Assembly: GCA_030154225.1 (NCBI GenBank)
Contig: JASKKI010000023.1
Coordinates: 1 to 33,410 of the forward strand
Origin: Clostridia bacterium
Lineage (GTDB): Bacteria > Bacillota > Peptococcia > Peptococcales > BICA1-8
DNA length: 33,410 nt
Direction: 5' to 3'
Shown piece by piece: positions 1 through 8,244 of the stretch (positions are counted from its first letter, which is position 1; each line of letters starts with the position of its first letter). Position numbers and translations under genes: made by a program. The notes below the pieces were generated by a model. That model was not told the DNA's origin. It was given only the letters and a program-made list of their open reading frames with translations, and ran no database searches.

Positions 1-179
1 ATATCTAATAGTTGACTGAGATCATGGGATTTGTTATTAAATTCTACAAGAATTAATTCTTTTGTATAAAATTTACCTTTATACCAAGAACATGATCCGT
101 TATTAGGTTGTAAATCAGATAATGCATCTTTTATAAATTCATTAGCAACCTGAAAATCGGATATAATTACTGTTTTCAT
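1..179 (-). CDS. Divergent CutA-like protein, N-terminal part (runs off the window)
   Basis: This ORF is missing from the supplied track because it leaves the window. It begins at an ATG preceded by a good AAGGAG site and encodes 59 visible residues starting MKTVIISDFQVANEF. The pattern of a short beta strand, a helix, then W-x-K-G-K followed by a hydrophobic strand (SWYKGKFYTKELILVEF) and a helix resembles the ferredoxin-like CutA fold, whose members carry a W-K-G-K-I-E type segment at this place. The CutA assignment is by eye only and the C-terminal half is not visible. It follows the DUF167 gene by 26 bases and probably shares its transcript. Confidence 0.45.
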   Translation of the reverse strand, partial: MKTVIISDFQVANEFIKDALSDLQPNNGSCSWYKGKFYTKELILVEFNNKSHDLSQLLD

Positions 180-205
180 AAAAGATGAACTCCTTCGAAG
201 CTAAA

Positions 206-490
206 CTATATATATTTATTAATAATATCCATAAACTCTGTTTTAGACAACCCCTCAATTAATAAAGTTTTATTACGATTTGTTAATCCTGAAGTGATTT
301 TAACATGATTTTTAGGAATTTTTAATAACTGGGCAAAAAAATTTTGGCAGGCTAAATTAGCTGCACCATCAACAGGTGGAGATGTTAAACGAACCTTTAA
401 AGCATTACCCTGCATACCTTTAATCTCATTTTTGCTGGCACGAGGTTGTACTTTAATTTTTACTAATAAACCAGCTTCATTCTCCTTCAT
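206..490 (-). CDS. DUF167 / YggU family protein
   Basis: A small basic protein of about 94 residues with the DUF167 signature: [14 protein letters not shown] near the N-terminus, then [18 protein letters not shown] and a lysine-rich [19 protein letters not shown] strand. The family is widespread and of unknown biochemical function. The track starts at a GTG (508), but an in-frame ATG at 490 lies closer to the conserved domain. Neither start has a convincing ribosome site. The gene overlaps the end of divIVA, so translational coupling is likely. DUF167 genes often sit next to ylmG/ylmH/divIVA, which supports the call. Confidence 0.85.
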   Translation of the reverse strand: MKENEAGLLVKIKVQPRASKNEIKGMQGNALKVRLTSPPVDGAANLACQNFFAQLLKIPKNHVKITSGLTNRNKTLLIEGLSKTEFMDIINKYI

Positions 491-971
491 CTCTAACAAT
501 AGTCTCACCTATTTCTGTTATAGAACTCTCTTCATTTCCATTTTCAATTAGTTCAAGTTGTGCTATTAAAAATCCTTTAAACTGGGCTTTAAATTGTTGC
601 ACGGTCTTTTGCAGTTCTTTATATTCAGTTTTTAACTCCATAATCCGTTCTTTAGCTTCGGCGATAATTTCTTCAGCTTTTTGCTTGGCATTTCTAACAA
701 TCAAATCTGCTTCTTTTTCTGCATTTTTCTTTACTTCTTCTGCAGTTTGCTGAGCTAAAATCATGGTCTTATGTAAAGTATCCTCCAAATCTCTATAACG
801 GGAAATATTCTCCTGAAAATTTTCTATCTGGTCTTTTAAATTTAAGTTTTCTTTATAAAGATGTTCATAATCTTTAATTATCTCATCAAGAAATTCATCT
901 ACTTCATCTGCATCATAACCTCTTAAAGCCCTTTTAAACTCTTTATTATGAATGTCTAAAGGTGTAAGCAA
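477..971 (-). CDS. divIVA: DivIVA domain protein (cell division / polarity coiled coil)
   Basis: A 164-residue protein with the DivIVA N-terminal module [30 protein letters not shown], which in family members binds curved membrane, followed by a long charged coiled coil (residues about 30-145) and a short acidic tail. DivIVA proteins mark the septum or poles in Gram-positive bacteria and recruit division, chromosome-anchoring or sporulation factors. The start is a TTG with GGGGAGGG about eight bases upstream; no in-frame ATG fits the conserved N-terminus. It is the distal member of the sepF-proC-ylmG-ylmH-divIVA cluster, separated from ylmH by about 130 bases that contain degenerate repeats. 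Confidence 0.93.
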   Translation of the reverse strand: MLTPLDIHNKEFKRALRGYDADEVDEFLDEIIKDYEHLYKENLNLKDQIENFQENISRYRDLEDTLHKTMILAQQTAEEVKKNAEKEADLIVRNAKQKAEEIIAEAKERIMELKTEYKELQKTVQQFKAQFKGFLIAQLELIENGNEESSITEIGETIVRDEGE

Positions 972-1010
972 TAAATTTCCCTCCCCACAAAATACTTAGT
1001 GTTTAACCTG

Positions 1011-1103
1011 ATAGGCTACTCAGCATGTCCGTGTAACGGCTACGCAGCTTACTGCATGATAGTGTTAAAAGCTTACGGGATATACAGCATGTCAGTGCTA
1101 CGT
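1011..1103. repeat. Degenerate tandem repeats between ylmH and divIVA
   Basis: GGCTACTCAGC (1014-1024) recurs as GGCTACGCAGC (1038-1048). GCATG followed by an xxAGTG/xxCGTG-like tail occurs at 1023, 1054 and 1087, and AGCTTAC occurs twice. The stretch is richer in G+C than its surroundings and lies in the untranslated region 5' of divIVA. The plus-strand ORF called across it (999..1226) is mostly antisense to ylmH and is not supported. Confidence 0.5.
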
Positions 1104-1108
1104 TTTGA

Positions 1109-1876
1109 TTATCCATACCTTGTTATAGTAACTTTTAAACGCCCCTTTCTGGTTTCCCCAGTAACTTTCGAAATAACTATTCTGCCTTTACCTCTAAAAG
1201 AAATTACGTCATTTTCCTGGCATTGATAATCAAGGTCTTCAATAACCTGCCAGTTTACTTTAACTTTTCCGCCTTTAATATAACCGGTAACTTTCGTTCT
1301 CGATTGGCCAAATCCACTGGCAACAATTGTATCTAATCGTAAAGAAGATACAGTAGTATTAATTAACTTTCCCGGGGGCTTAGATGGCTGCCATTGGCCG
1401 GGTTCATACTTTTGGGCCTTTAAAGGAATCCCTTTAATCTTTAGGGAATGATAAATTAAAAAATCAGTTAATTCTTGACTAACTATTACTACAAATCCCT
1501 GGTCAATAAGATAGATATCACCTATTTTTTCTCGCTTAATTCCTTGGCCTAATAAGGCACCTAAAAAATCTCGGTGACTATAAGTAATATGTTCTAAGTT
1601 CCCTTTAAATTCTATAATACTTAAATTGGCCATTTCAGATTGAGGTTCTAAATAATATGGACAGATAACTATTCTCTGTCTTTCAGCATCATTAACCCCA
1701 CCGAAGCAAGAAAAATTAATATCAGTCACCTTGTTTAAGTAATGAAAAGCACATTTTCTTAAATAAGGATCGACAAATTCCGTAACTTGTTCCTGATGAC
1801 GTTCTAGAACAATTTCAATTTTATCCTCTAACCTGGCTAAAAATTCCCTAGCCTCAGTAGTTAGCTTTGGAAACAT
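1109..1876 (-). CDS. ylmH: YlmH family S4-domain RNA-binding protein
   Basis: A 255-residue protein of the YlmH family. The first about 180 residues are the YlmH-specific region, including the typical ITYSHRDFLGALLGQGIKREKIGDI block. Residues about 182-240 form an S4 RNA-binding domain (SSLRLDTIVASGFGQSRTKV followed by KGGKVKVNW and a GxGR strand). In Bacillus relatives YlmH binds ribosomal or tRNA-like RNA and is linked to ribosome rescue, and the gene sits in the division cluster. The ATG has AAAGGAAG seven bases upstream. It follows ylmG by 12 bases, as is usual. Confidence 0.93.
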   Translation of the reverse strand: MFPKLTTEAREFLARLEDKIEIVLERHQEQVTEFVDPYLRKCAFHYLNKVTDINFSCFGGVNDAERQRIVICPYYLEPQSEMANLSIIEFKGNLEHITYSHRDFLGALLGQGIKREKIGDIYLIDQGFVVIVSQELTDFLIYHSLKIKGIPLKAQKYEPGQWQPSKPPGKLINTTVSSLRLDTIVASGFGQSRTKVTGYIKGGKVKVNWQVIEDLDYQCQENDVISFRGKGRIVISKVTGETRKGRLKVTITRYG

Positions 1877-1888
1877 CTGGATCTTCCT

Positions 1889-2158
1889 TTAATAAATAAT
1901 TCTTTGTAAAATATCAACAACGATGGAATTGATTAATTGTAATAAAAGAATAGCAATAATTGGTGAAAAATCTATTCCCATTCCCCGTATAGGAACAAGC
2001 CTACGTACAGGTCCCATGACTATTTCAGTAACTTCGTAAATAAATCTAAAAATAGGATTATACGGATCGTGTCTTACCCATGATAAAATTACTCTAATAA
2101 TAATCAGCCAGTACATAACATCGAAAACAATATCTACAATATCAATAAGAAGATACAT
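1889..2158 (-). CDS. ylmG: YggT / YlmG family membrane protein
   Basis: An 89-residue protein with two hydrophobic helices (residues about 3-28 and 63-86) separated by the conserved loop SWVRHDPYNPIFRFIYEVTEIVMGPVRRLVP. This W-x4-NP followed by T-P/PxRRxxP pattern is the YggT family signature. These proteins lie in the cytoplasmic membrane and are associated with division and envelope genes; no biochemical activity is established. It sits 12 bases after proC and 12 bases before ylmH, clearly within one operon. Confidence 0.93.
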   Translation of the reverse strand: MYLLIDIVDIVFDVMYWLIIIRVILSWVRHDPYNPIFRFIYEVTEIVMGPVRRLVPIRGMGIDFSPIIAILLLQLINSIVVDILQRIIY

Positions 2159-2170
2159 TTTAACACCTCT

Positions 2171-2983
2171 TTATTCTTCTAAACCTAATTGCTTAGATTT
2201 AAGATAGGAAGCTTCTACCGCATCCATTACTGTGGCTCGAAAGGCACCTTTTTCCAAAACACTTATAGCTCTAATGGTCGCACCTCCGGGAGAAGTAACC
2301 ATATCTTTTAATTCACCTGGATGAAGTCCTGTCTCTAAAACCATTAAACCTGCCCCAATTACAGTTTGTGCCGCTAAAACATACGATGTCTTCCGAGGTA
2401 AACCTACCTGTACTCCCCCATCTGCTAGAGCTTCAATAAATTGGTAAACATAGGCAGGCCCACTACCACTCAACCCGGTAACAGCATCAATTAACAATTC
2501 ATCTATTAAAATGGTTTTGCCTACAGATTTAAAAATCTTTTCTGCTATAATTAAATGTTCTTCATTAGCATACTGTCCCTTACTTAAGGCGGTCATTCCA
2601 GCTCCTACTAAAGCAGGGGTATTAGGCATAACTCTAATTACAGGAATTTTACCTAATAAATTTTCTAAGAAGGTAGTGGAAATCCCGGCGACAATAGAAA
2701 TGATAATTTTACTATCATCTGGCTTATAAGTCAATTTTTCTAAAGCATGTTTAACATGCTGGGGTTTAATGGCTAAGATTATTGTTTCAGCCTTTGCCAT
2801 AACTTCATTATTATCTTGGGTTGTGATTATATTCAGTTTTCCATTAACCTGAATTAACCTCTGCTCATTTATATCAGAAGCAATAATTTCATGTGCTTTG
2901 TAAATCTCCGATTTAGTCACCCCATTCATTATAGCTTCTGCCATAGCTCCTGCACCAATGAACCCTAATTTATACTGTGACAA
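2171..2983 (-). CDS. proC: Pyrroline-5-carboxylate reductase
   Basis: Catalyses the last step of proline synthesis, NAD(P)H-dependent reduction of 1-pyrroline-5-carboxylate in the cytoplasm. At 270 residues it is the usual length. It has an N-terminal Rossmann motif (LGFIGAGAMAEAI), the central VIRVMPNTPALVGAG block, and the C-terminal family signature around GLSGSGPAYVYQFIEALADGGVQVGL and MVTSPGGATIRAI. It lies three bases after sepF and before ylmG. Insertion of proC into the ylm/sepF cluster is seen in many Firmicutes, and no functional link to division is implied by sequence. Confidence 0.96.
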   Translation of the reverse strand: MSQYKLGFIGAGAMAEAIMNGVTKSEIYKAHEIIASDINEQRLIQVNGKLNIITTQDNNEVMAKAETIILAIKPQHVKHALEKLTYKPDDSKIIISIVAGISTTFLENLLGKIPVIRVMPNTPALVGAGMTALSKGQYANEEHLIIAEKIFKSVGKTILIDELLIDAVTGLSGSGPAYVYQFIEALADGGVQVGLPRKTSYVLAAQTVIGAGLMVLETGLHPGELKDMVTSPGGATIRAISVLEKGAFRATVMDAVEASYLKSKQLGLEE

Positions 2984-2986
2984 AAT

Positions 2987-3457
2987 TTATAAATCTCCCT
3001 TCTTACTAAATTTGGAAACCCATGAAAAAACATCTTCCTGTTGGTCAGAATATTTCTCTTTTAATTCTCCACCAATATCAATATTTGGTGGTACAACTAA
3101 AATAATACCTTGTCCTATTTTTTGCATAGTTCCACCAATAGCATATGCAGTTCCACCCACAAAGTCAATTAATCTTTTACCCAATTCGTACTCTGCATTT
3201 TCTAAGTTAATTATTACTGCTTTTTTATTTTTTAGATTATCTGCAATAAGCTGAGCCTCATCAAAATTTTGGGGCTCAATTACTACCACTTTAACATTGT
3301 CCCGGGTATGATTGTGAATAGCTACCAGTTGTCCTTTTCTTCTTTTATTTTCTTCGAAAAATTGCGGTTCATTATATAACCCCTCAGCTTCTTCCTCGTA
3401 TTCATCTTCCTTTTCCAAAAAACCCATTATATCTAAAAACTTATCAACCATTTTCAT
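2987..3457 (-). CDS. sepF: Cell division protein SepF
   Basis: A 156-residue SepF. It has an N-terminal membrane-targeting helix (MKMVDKFLDIMGFLEKE), an acidic linker (residues about 15-40), and a C-terminal DUF552 domain with VVVIEPQNFDEAQLIADNLKNKKAVIINLE and DFVGGTAYAIGGTMQKIG. SepF anchors FtsZ filaments to the membrane and shapes septum assembly. The ATG has AAGGGGGAG eight bases upstream. It follows ylmE and precedes proC, the standard position. Confidence 0.96.
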   Translation of the reverse strand: MKMVDKFLDIMGFLEKEDEYEEEAEGLYNEPQFFEENKRRKGQLVAIHNHTRDNVKVVVIEPQNFDEAQLIADNLKNKKAVIINLENAEYELGKRLIDFVGGTAYAIGGTMQKIGQGIILVVPPNIDIGGELKEKYSDQQEDVFSWVSKFSKKGDL

Positions 3458-3475
3458 TGTTATCTCCCCCTTAAA

Positions 3476-4159
3476 TTATCTTGGCCCAAAAATTGCGCTT
3501 CCGATCCTTACTATATTAGCCCCTTCCTCTATAGCAACCTTATAATCATTAGTCATACCCATAGAAAGAAACTTCATTTCAACTGACGGAATTCTAGCTT
3601 CTTTGATACTGGTAAATAATTTAAACATTTCTCTAAAAATTGGTCTCACTTCCTCGGGATCATCTACCTCAGGGGCAATTGTCATTAACCCCTTTATTTT
3701 TACCCAGGGGAACAAGGAAACTTCTTTAATAAAAGGAATGGTTTCCTCTACTTTTAAGCCAAATTTACTTTTTTCCTGAGCTACATTTACCTGAATTAAA
3801 CAATCCATAGGCTTATTTAAAGAATCCATTCTTTTATTTATTTCTTGAGCTAGGGAATAATTCTCCAAAGAATGAATCAATCTAACTTTTTCAGTGATAT
3901 ATTTAACTTTATTCCGCTGTAAATGTCCTATTAAATGCCATTCTACTTCTTGGGGTAATTTGTCGTATTTTTCTTTCAGTTCCTGAACCCTGTTTTCGCC
4001 TAAAATAAAGTGTCCTTCATTCAATATCTCCTTAATTTCAGATATATCCCTATTTTTAGTTACAACAACTAATGTTACGTCATTAGAGGCGCGATTACTT
4101 TTAATTAATGAGGCTGCTATTTCTTCTTTTATATGTTTTAAATTTGATGCAATATCCAA
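3476..4159 (-). CDS. ylmE: YggS / YlmE family PLP-binding protein
   Basis: A PLP-homeostasis protein with the alanine-racemase-like barrel, about 227 residues. The PLP lysine lies in the motif LVVVTKN near residue 35. HxLGENRVQEL, EWHLIGHLQRNKVK, HSLENYSLA, NVAQEKSKFGL and LSMGMTNDYKVAIEEGANIVRIGSAIFG are all present. It has no known enzymatic turnover; family members buffer vitamin B6 and affect amino-acid pools. The track starts at a GTG (4168) that overlaps the GGGAGG site. The in-frame TTG at 4159, nine bases further, has ideal spacing and gives a normal N-terminus, so I place the start there. Confidence 0.93.
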   Translation of the reverse strand: MDIASNLKHIKEEIAASLIKSNRASNDVTLVVVTKNRDISEIKEILNEGHFILGENRVQELKEKYDKLPQEVEWHLIGHLQRNKVKYITEKVRLIHSLENYSLAQEINKRMDSLNKPMDCLIQVNVAQEKSKFGLKVEETIPFIKEVSLFPWVKIKGLMTIAPEVDDPEEVRPIFREMFKLFTSIKEARIPSVEMKFLSMGMTNDYKVAIEEGANIVRIGSAIFGPR

Positions 4160-4219
4160 AAAAAACACCTCCCTATAAATATAACGCTAGAATATTGCCC
4201 TACTAGCCTTTGAACATCA

Positions 4220-5188
4220 TTAATATACATACTGTCCTTCTTTGACTAAGCCAGGATTTAAAATAACCTCTGTCAAAGGTTCCAAACCTCCAACTACTAC
4301 ATTTTCATTATCTTCAGAAATTATATTTACAGGTTGCCAGAATACAAATCCTTTTCTGAGCCAAAATACTCCCGTTTTATTAGCTTTTACGACTAATGCT
4401 TTTTTGGGCAATACTATACCTTGATTTCTTTTTAAAACAATTTCTACAGGTTGAACTCGAACATTTATTAGACTATACCAGATTTCGGGAAGCTCAACTA
4501 AAACTTGGGCCGTATTTCCAATCCCTTTTAAATCTATTATGGGTACAGAAATTTCTTTATCAATTTCCGGAAACACTAAGTTTAATTCTTGGCCATTCTG
4601 CAGGGGGTTGTTAAAAATATCTAGTGGAAATTCTATATATATTTGCATTCCTTCTAGATTATTTACTATTTTACCAAACCTTTTTCCTTTTTCTACCACA
4701 TCTTTTTTACTATTGTCAACTATTTCTAATTCTAGTTTTTCAATTTTCTCCATATTTAAAGACTGTAACTCATTGGGACGAAATATTTCTTCCAACCCGT
4801 CAGTCTGATAAGATACAACCCCCGAAATTGGTGCTTTTATTAAAAAAGGATCACCTGATTGTAGAAAAGTACCGCTTGAAGCTTCAATTTCCATTATGGG
4901 CATATCTATACCTACTCTTTCCCCGCTCTGAGCTTTTTTGATTATTCTACCAGTTACGGGGGAACTAAAAGTAATTTCATCCCTAATTATATATCCCTTT
5001 GTTGGATATTTTTCCTCAACAACACTAATTTCAACCAATTGAGTATCAATAAGGATACTTATTAAAAAGTTCAAAAAACTACTACCAAAAAACCAAATAG
5101 CAACAAAAAAAAAGATTAGCTTGTAGATAAAAAATATGGTTTTCCTTCTTTTATTTCTGTTCTTTTTTGTATCTAAATTATCTACCAT
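4220..5188 (-). CDS. HlyD-like membrane-anchored protein of the sepF cluster
   Basis: About 322 residues with a very basic N-terminus (KKNRNKRRK), one transmembrane helix (residues about 20-48) and an extracytoplasmic region holding a biotinyl/lipoyl-like barrel (KAPISGVVSYQTDGLEE). Lengths of beta sandwich follow, as in HlyD-type adaptor proteins. There is no ABC exporter partner nearby, and homologues occupy this same slot upstream of ylmE in many spore-forming Clostridia, so a role in envelope or division rather than secretion is possible but unproven. The ATG at 5188 is better spaced from CAGGGTG than the GTG at 5197 used in the track. Confidence 0.75.
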   Translation of the reverse strand: MVDNLDTKKNRNKRRKTIFFIYKLIFFFVAIWFFGSSFLNFLISILIDTQLVEISVVEEKYPTKGYIIRDEITFSSPVTGRIIKKAQSGERVGIDMPIMEIEASSGTFLQSGDPFLIKAPISGVVSYQTDGLEEIFRPNELQSLNMEKIEKLELEIVDNSKKDVVEKGKRFGKIVNNLEGMQIYIEFPLDIFNNPLQNGQELNLVFPEIDKEISVPIIDLKGIGNTAQVLVELPEIWYSLINVRVQPVEIVLKRNQGIVLPKKALVVKANKTGVFWLRKGFVFWQPVNIISEDNENVVVGGLEPLTEVILNPGLVKEGQYVY

Positions 5189-5270
5189 AATTTTCACACC
5201 CTGGTTAGTGTAGGCTATTCATCCTTTTTTTCGACAATTAGCACTAGAAATCCTTCTGATAATAATTAAA

Positions 5271-5291
5271 ATGCCAAGCAAAGCTTGGCAT
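5271..5291 (-). terminator. Hairpin after the isocitrate dehydrogenase gene
   Basis: ATGCCAAGC-AAA-GCTTGGCAT is a perfect 9-bp stem with a 3-base loop, seven bases after the idh stop. On the minus strand it is followed by TTTTAATTATT, a modest U-tract. It closes the synthase-aconitase-dehydrogenase operon before the HlyD-like gene. Confidence 0.7.
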
Positions 5292-5297
5292 CTTAAA

Positions 5298-6308
5298 TTA
5301 ACAGCTAATTTTTTGAATATAATCACATATATCTTTTGTAACAGAAGTTGTAGTACCTTGTCCACCTAGATCAGGTGTTAGTCTATCTGGATGAGCTAAA
5401 ATATATGCAATTGCTTTTTCAATAGATTGGGCAGCTTTAAATTCTTTCATATAATTAAGCATTAGTACGGCAGATTGTAAAAGAGCCAAAGGATTGGCCA
5501 TATTCTTACCGGCAATATCCAGGGCACTACCGTGAACAGCTTCAAAAACGGCATACTCATTACCTAAGTTTGCCCCGGGAACTAACCCCAAACCACCCAC
5601 TAATCCCGCACACAAATCTGAAACAATATCACCATAAAGATTTGGTAAAACCATAACATCAAACTTTTCAGGTCTTTGTACCAACTGCATGCAAACATTA
5701 TCAACAATTAATTCTTCATACTCTATGTCCGGGAATTGTTTTTTTACTTCTCTAATACTATCTAAAAATAAACCATCGGAATATTTAAGAATATTTGCTT
5801 TATGAACTGCTGTAACTTTTTTTCTCCCCCTCTCTTTGGCATAAGAAAAAGCAAAAAATCCTATTTGTTGAGAAGCCTCTCTAGTTATTATTTTTATTGC
5901 CTCCGCTCTATTATCATCAATTTTACGTTCAATACCTGCATAAAGGTCTTCAGTATTTTCCCTAACAACTACTAGATCTACATTTTCAAAGGGAGTTCTT
6001 ATCCCAGGTAAACTTTTAACCGGCCTGAGATTAGCATATAGCCCTAATTCTTTGCGTAGAGCTACATTTATACTGCGAAATCCTTTACCGATAGGAGTTG
6101 TAACAGGCCCTTTCAGACCAATCTTATTTTTTTTAATAGATTGAATTAATTCATCCGGTAGAGGATTTCCACAAGACTGATATGCTGTTTCTCCCGCCTC
6201 TTTTACTTCCCAATTAATCTTAACTCCCGTACTATCAACCATTTCTTTTACTGCATAGGCTACCTCCGGACCAATTCCGTCTCCTGGTATCAATGTAATA
6301 TCATACAT
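5298..6308 (-). CDS. NAD-dependent isocitrate dehydrogenase (isocitrate/isopropylmalate dehydrogenase family)
   Basis: A 336-residue beta-decarboxylating dehydrogenase that oxidises isocitrate to 2-oxoglutarate. Motifs are LIPGDGIGPEV at the N-terminus, the substrate loop VVRENTEDLYAGIE, the lysine block VHKANILKYSDGLFLD, the metal-binding aspartates in NLYGDIVSDLCAGLVGGLG, and FEAVHGSALDIAGKNMANP for the cofactor. The NTEDLYAGIE and HKANILK blocks favour isocitrate over 3-isopropylmalate or homoisocitrate, judged from family knowledge. The true start is the ATG at 6308 with GGGAGG; the track extends into the aconitase gene. It abuts the aconitase stop by one base, so they are co-translated. 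Confidence 0.88.
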   Translation of the reverse strand: MYDITLIPGDGIGPEVAYAVKEMVDSTGVKINWEVKEAGETAYQSCGNPLPDELIQSIKKNKIGLKGPVTTPIGKGFRSINVALRKELGLYANLRPVKSLPGIRTPFENVDLVVVRENTEDLYAGIERKIDDNRAEAIKIITREASQQIGFFAFSYAKERGRKKVTAVHKANILKYSDGLFLDSIREVKKQFPDIEYEELIVDNVCMQLVQRPEKFDVMVLPNLYGDIVSDLCAGLVGGLGLVPGANLGNEYAVFEAVHGSALDIAGKNMANPLALLQSAVLMLNYMKEFKAAQSIEKAIAYILAHPDRLTPDLGGQGTTTSVTKDICDYIQKISC

Positions 6309-6309
6309 G

Positions 6310-8244
6310 CTAATCCTCCCAATTTTTTTTGGTATAGTTAAGTAACCCCCCGGCAATAAGAACTTCCACTTGCCGTTTGGTAAGTTCTATTTTAACTGGG
6401 ATTTGAATAGCTCCATCAGCCTCAATTAACCAAGTATTCTTCCCGTATTTTAAGTTGTTTTTTATATCTTTAATATACAATACACTATCTTGCTTAATCT
6501 TTTCATAATCATTGCAATTTTCAAAAGTTAAAGGCAAAATTCCCATATTTATAAGATTATCATAGTGTATTCTGGCAAAGGATTTAGCTAAAACTGCTCT
6601 GATTCCTAAATGACGGGGCACTAAAGCAGCATGTTCACGACTGGATCCTTGACCATAATTTTCACCGGCAACAATAATCCCACTTTCCACTTTTTTAGCC
6701 CTCTGGGGAAAATCCGGATCCATTCCGGTAAAGCAATAATTAGCAAGAAAAGGAATATTGGAACGATAAGGTAAAAGCTTGGCATTAGAAGGCATAATAT
6801 CATCAGTAGTAATGTTATCTCCTGTTTTTAATACAACATGTCCTTTAATTTCCTCTTCCATTTCTTGATATAATTTAAGTGGAACTATATTTGGTCCCCT
6901 TATTACTTCTACGTCTTCTCCATTATCAGGTGGGGGAATTATCAGATTATCATTTATTAGGAATTTCTCCGGCATAGATATTTTAACCGGTTCCCCCCAT
7001 TTGCGGGGATCACTTATCACACCATTTAAAGCAGACACAGCTGCCACTTCAGGACTCACTAAATATACTTGAGCATCTTGAGTCCCGCTTCGACCACAAA
7101 AATTCCTATTATTTGTACGTAAAGATATACCACCGCTTTCCGGTGCTTGCCCCATACCAATACATGGACCACAAGCACATTCTAGTATTCTAGCCCCGGC
7201 ATTTACTATATAGGAGAGACTCCCATTTTCAGCCAGCATGCCTAAAACCTGTTTAGAACCAGGTGCAATAGATAAACTTACATTGGGATGAATACTATTT
7301 CCCCGTAGTATAGTGGCAACTTTCATTAAATCCTGGTAGGAGCTGTTAGTACAACTACCGATAACAACCTGATTAATGGGAATGCCTTCCAATTCGCTAA
7401 TTTTTACTACATTGTCGGGACTATGGGGTTTAGCAATTAAGGGTTCTAATTTATTAAGTTCAATGACTATTTTTTCATCATAACGGGCATCGGCATCTGC
7501 AATTATTTCTCGCCAGCAATCTTCCCTCCCTTGGGCTTTTAAAAATAATTTAGTCTGTTGATCGCTAGGAAAAATTGAAGTAGTTGCTCCCAATTCGGCA
7601 CCCATGTTGGCAATTGTGGCCCGTTCCGGTACCGAAAGTCCTAAAACACCGTCACCGGAATACTCCAGAATTTTGCCTACCCCACCTTTCACCGATAACC
7701 TTTTTAACAACTCTAAAATAATGTCTTTAGCACTGACCCAGTCAGGCAGGGTACCTGTCAATTTAACATTACATATTTTGGGTTTCTTTAAGCAGTAAGG
7801 TTTACCGGCCATACTTACGGCAATATTTAAACCTCCTGCTCCAAAGGCCAACATCCCTAACCCCCCCGCCGTAGGGGTATGACTATCAGAACCTAACAAT
7901 GTAGCACCTGGTACTGCAAATCTTTCCAGAAAAACCTGATGGCAGATACCATTTCCCGGTTTCGAAAAGTAAATACCGTGCTTAGCCGCCACTGTTTGTA
8001 AATATCTATGGTCATCAGCATTTTCATAACCAGTTTGCAAAGTATTATGATCGACAAAAGATAAAGACAACTTAGTTTTTACTTTGGGTATATCTAGAGC
8101 CTCAAATTGCAGATAGGTAAGAGTTCCCGTTGAATCCTGGGTTAATGTATAATCAATTTTTAAAGGCAAGTCATCTCCTACTTTTTTATTTGCCTCTTCA
8201 CTTAAATGATCTTGAAGAATTTTTTCTACAATGTTTAGTGCCAT
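6310..8244 (-). CDS. Aconitate hydratase, Aquifex type
   Basis: A 644-residue monomeric aconitase that isomerises citrate and isocitrate through a [4Fe-4S] cluster. Cluster cysteines are in GSCTNSSYQDL and CACGPCIGMGQAP. Other family landmarks are DSHTPTAGGLGMLAFGAGG, the swivel-domain VLKTGDNITTDDIMPS and YGQGSSREHAALVPRHLGIRAV. The length and single-chain arrangement fit the shorter bacterial/Aquifex-type aconitase rather than the about 900-residue AcnA or the two-subunit isopropylmalate isomerase. It sits directly after the NifV-like synthase (the two genes abut) and before the dehydrogenase, forming a citrate-to-2-oxoglutarate unit. Confidence 0.92.
   Translation of the reverse strand: MALNIVEKILQDHLSEEANKKVGDDLPLKIDYTLTQDSTGTLTYLQFEALDIPKVKTKLSLSFVDHNTLQTGYENADDHRYLQTVAAKHGIYFSKPGNGICHQVFLERFAVPGATLLGSDSHTPTAGGLGMLAFGAGGLNIAVSMAGKPYCLKKPKICNVKLTGTLPDWVSAKDIILELLKRLSVKGGVGKILEYSGDGVLGLSVPERATIANMGAELGATTSIFPSDQQTKLFLKAQGREDCWREIIADADARYDEKIVIELNKLEPLIAKPHSPDNVVKISELEGIPINQVVIGSCTNSSYQDLMKVATILRGNSIHPNVSLSIAPGSKQVLGMLAENGSLSYIVNAGARILECACGPCIGMGQAPESGGISLRTNNRNFCGRSGTQDAQVYLVSPEVAAVSALNGVISDPRKWGEPVKISMPEKFLINDNLIIPPPDNGEDVEVIRGPNIVPLKLYQEMEEEIKGHVVLKTGDNITTDDIMPSNAKLLPYRSNIPFLANYCFTGMDPDFPQRAKKVESGIIVAGENYGQGSSREHAALVPRHLGIRAVLAKSFARIHYDNLINMGILPLTFENCNDYEKIKQDSVLYIKDIKNNLKYGKNTWLIEADGAIQIPVKIELTKRQVEVLIAGGLLNYTKKNWED

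Noticed and set aside
999-1226. Plus-strand ORF across the divIVA leader repeats
   Set aside because: More than half is antisense to ylmH, and the rest is repeat sequence without a ribosome site.
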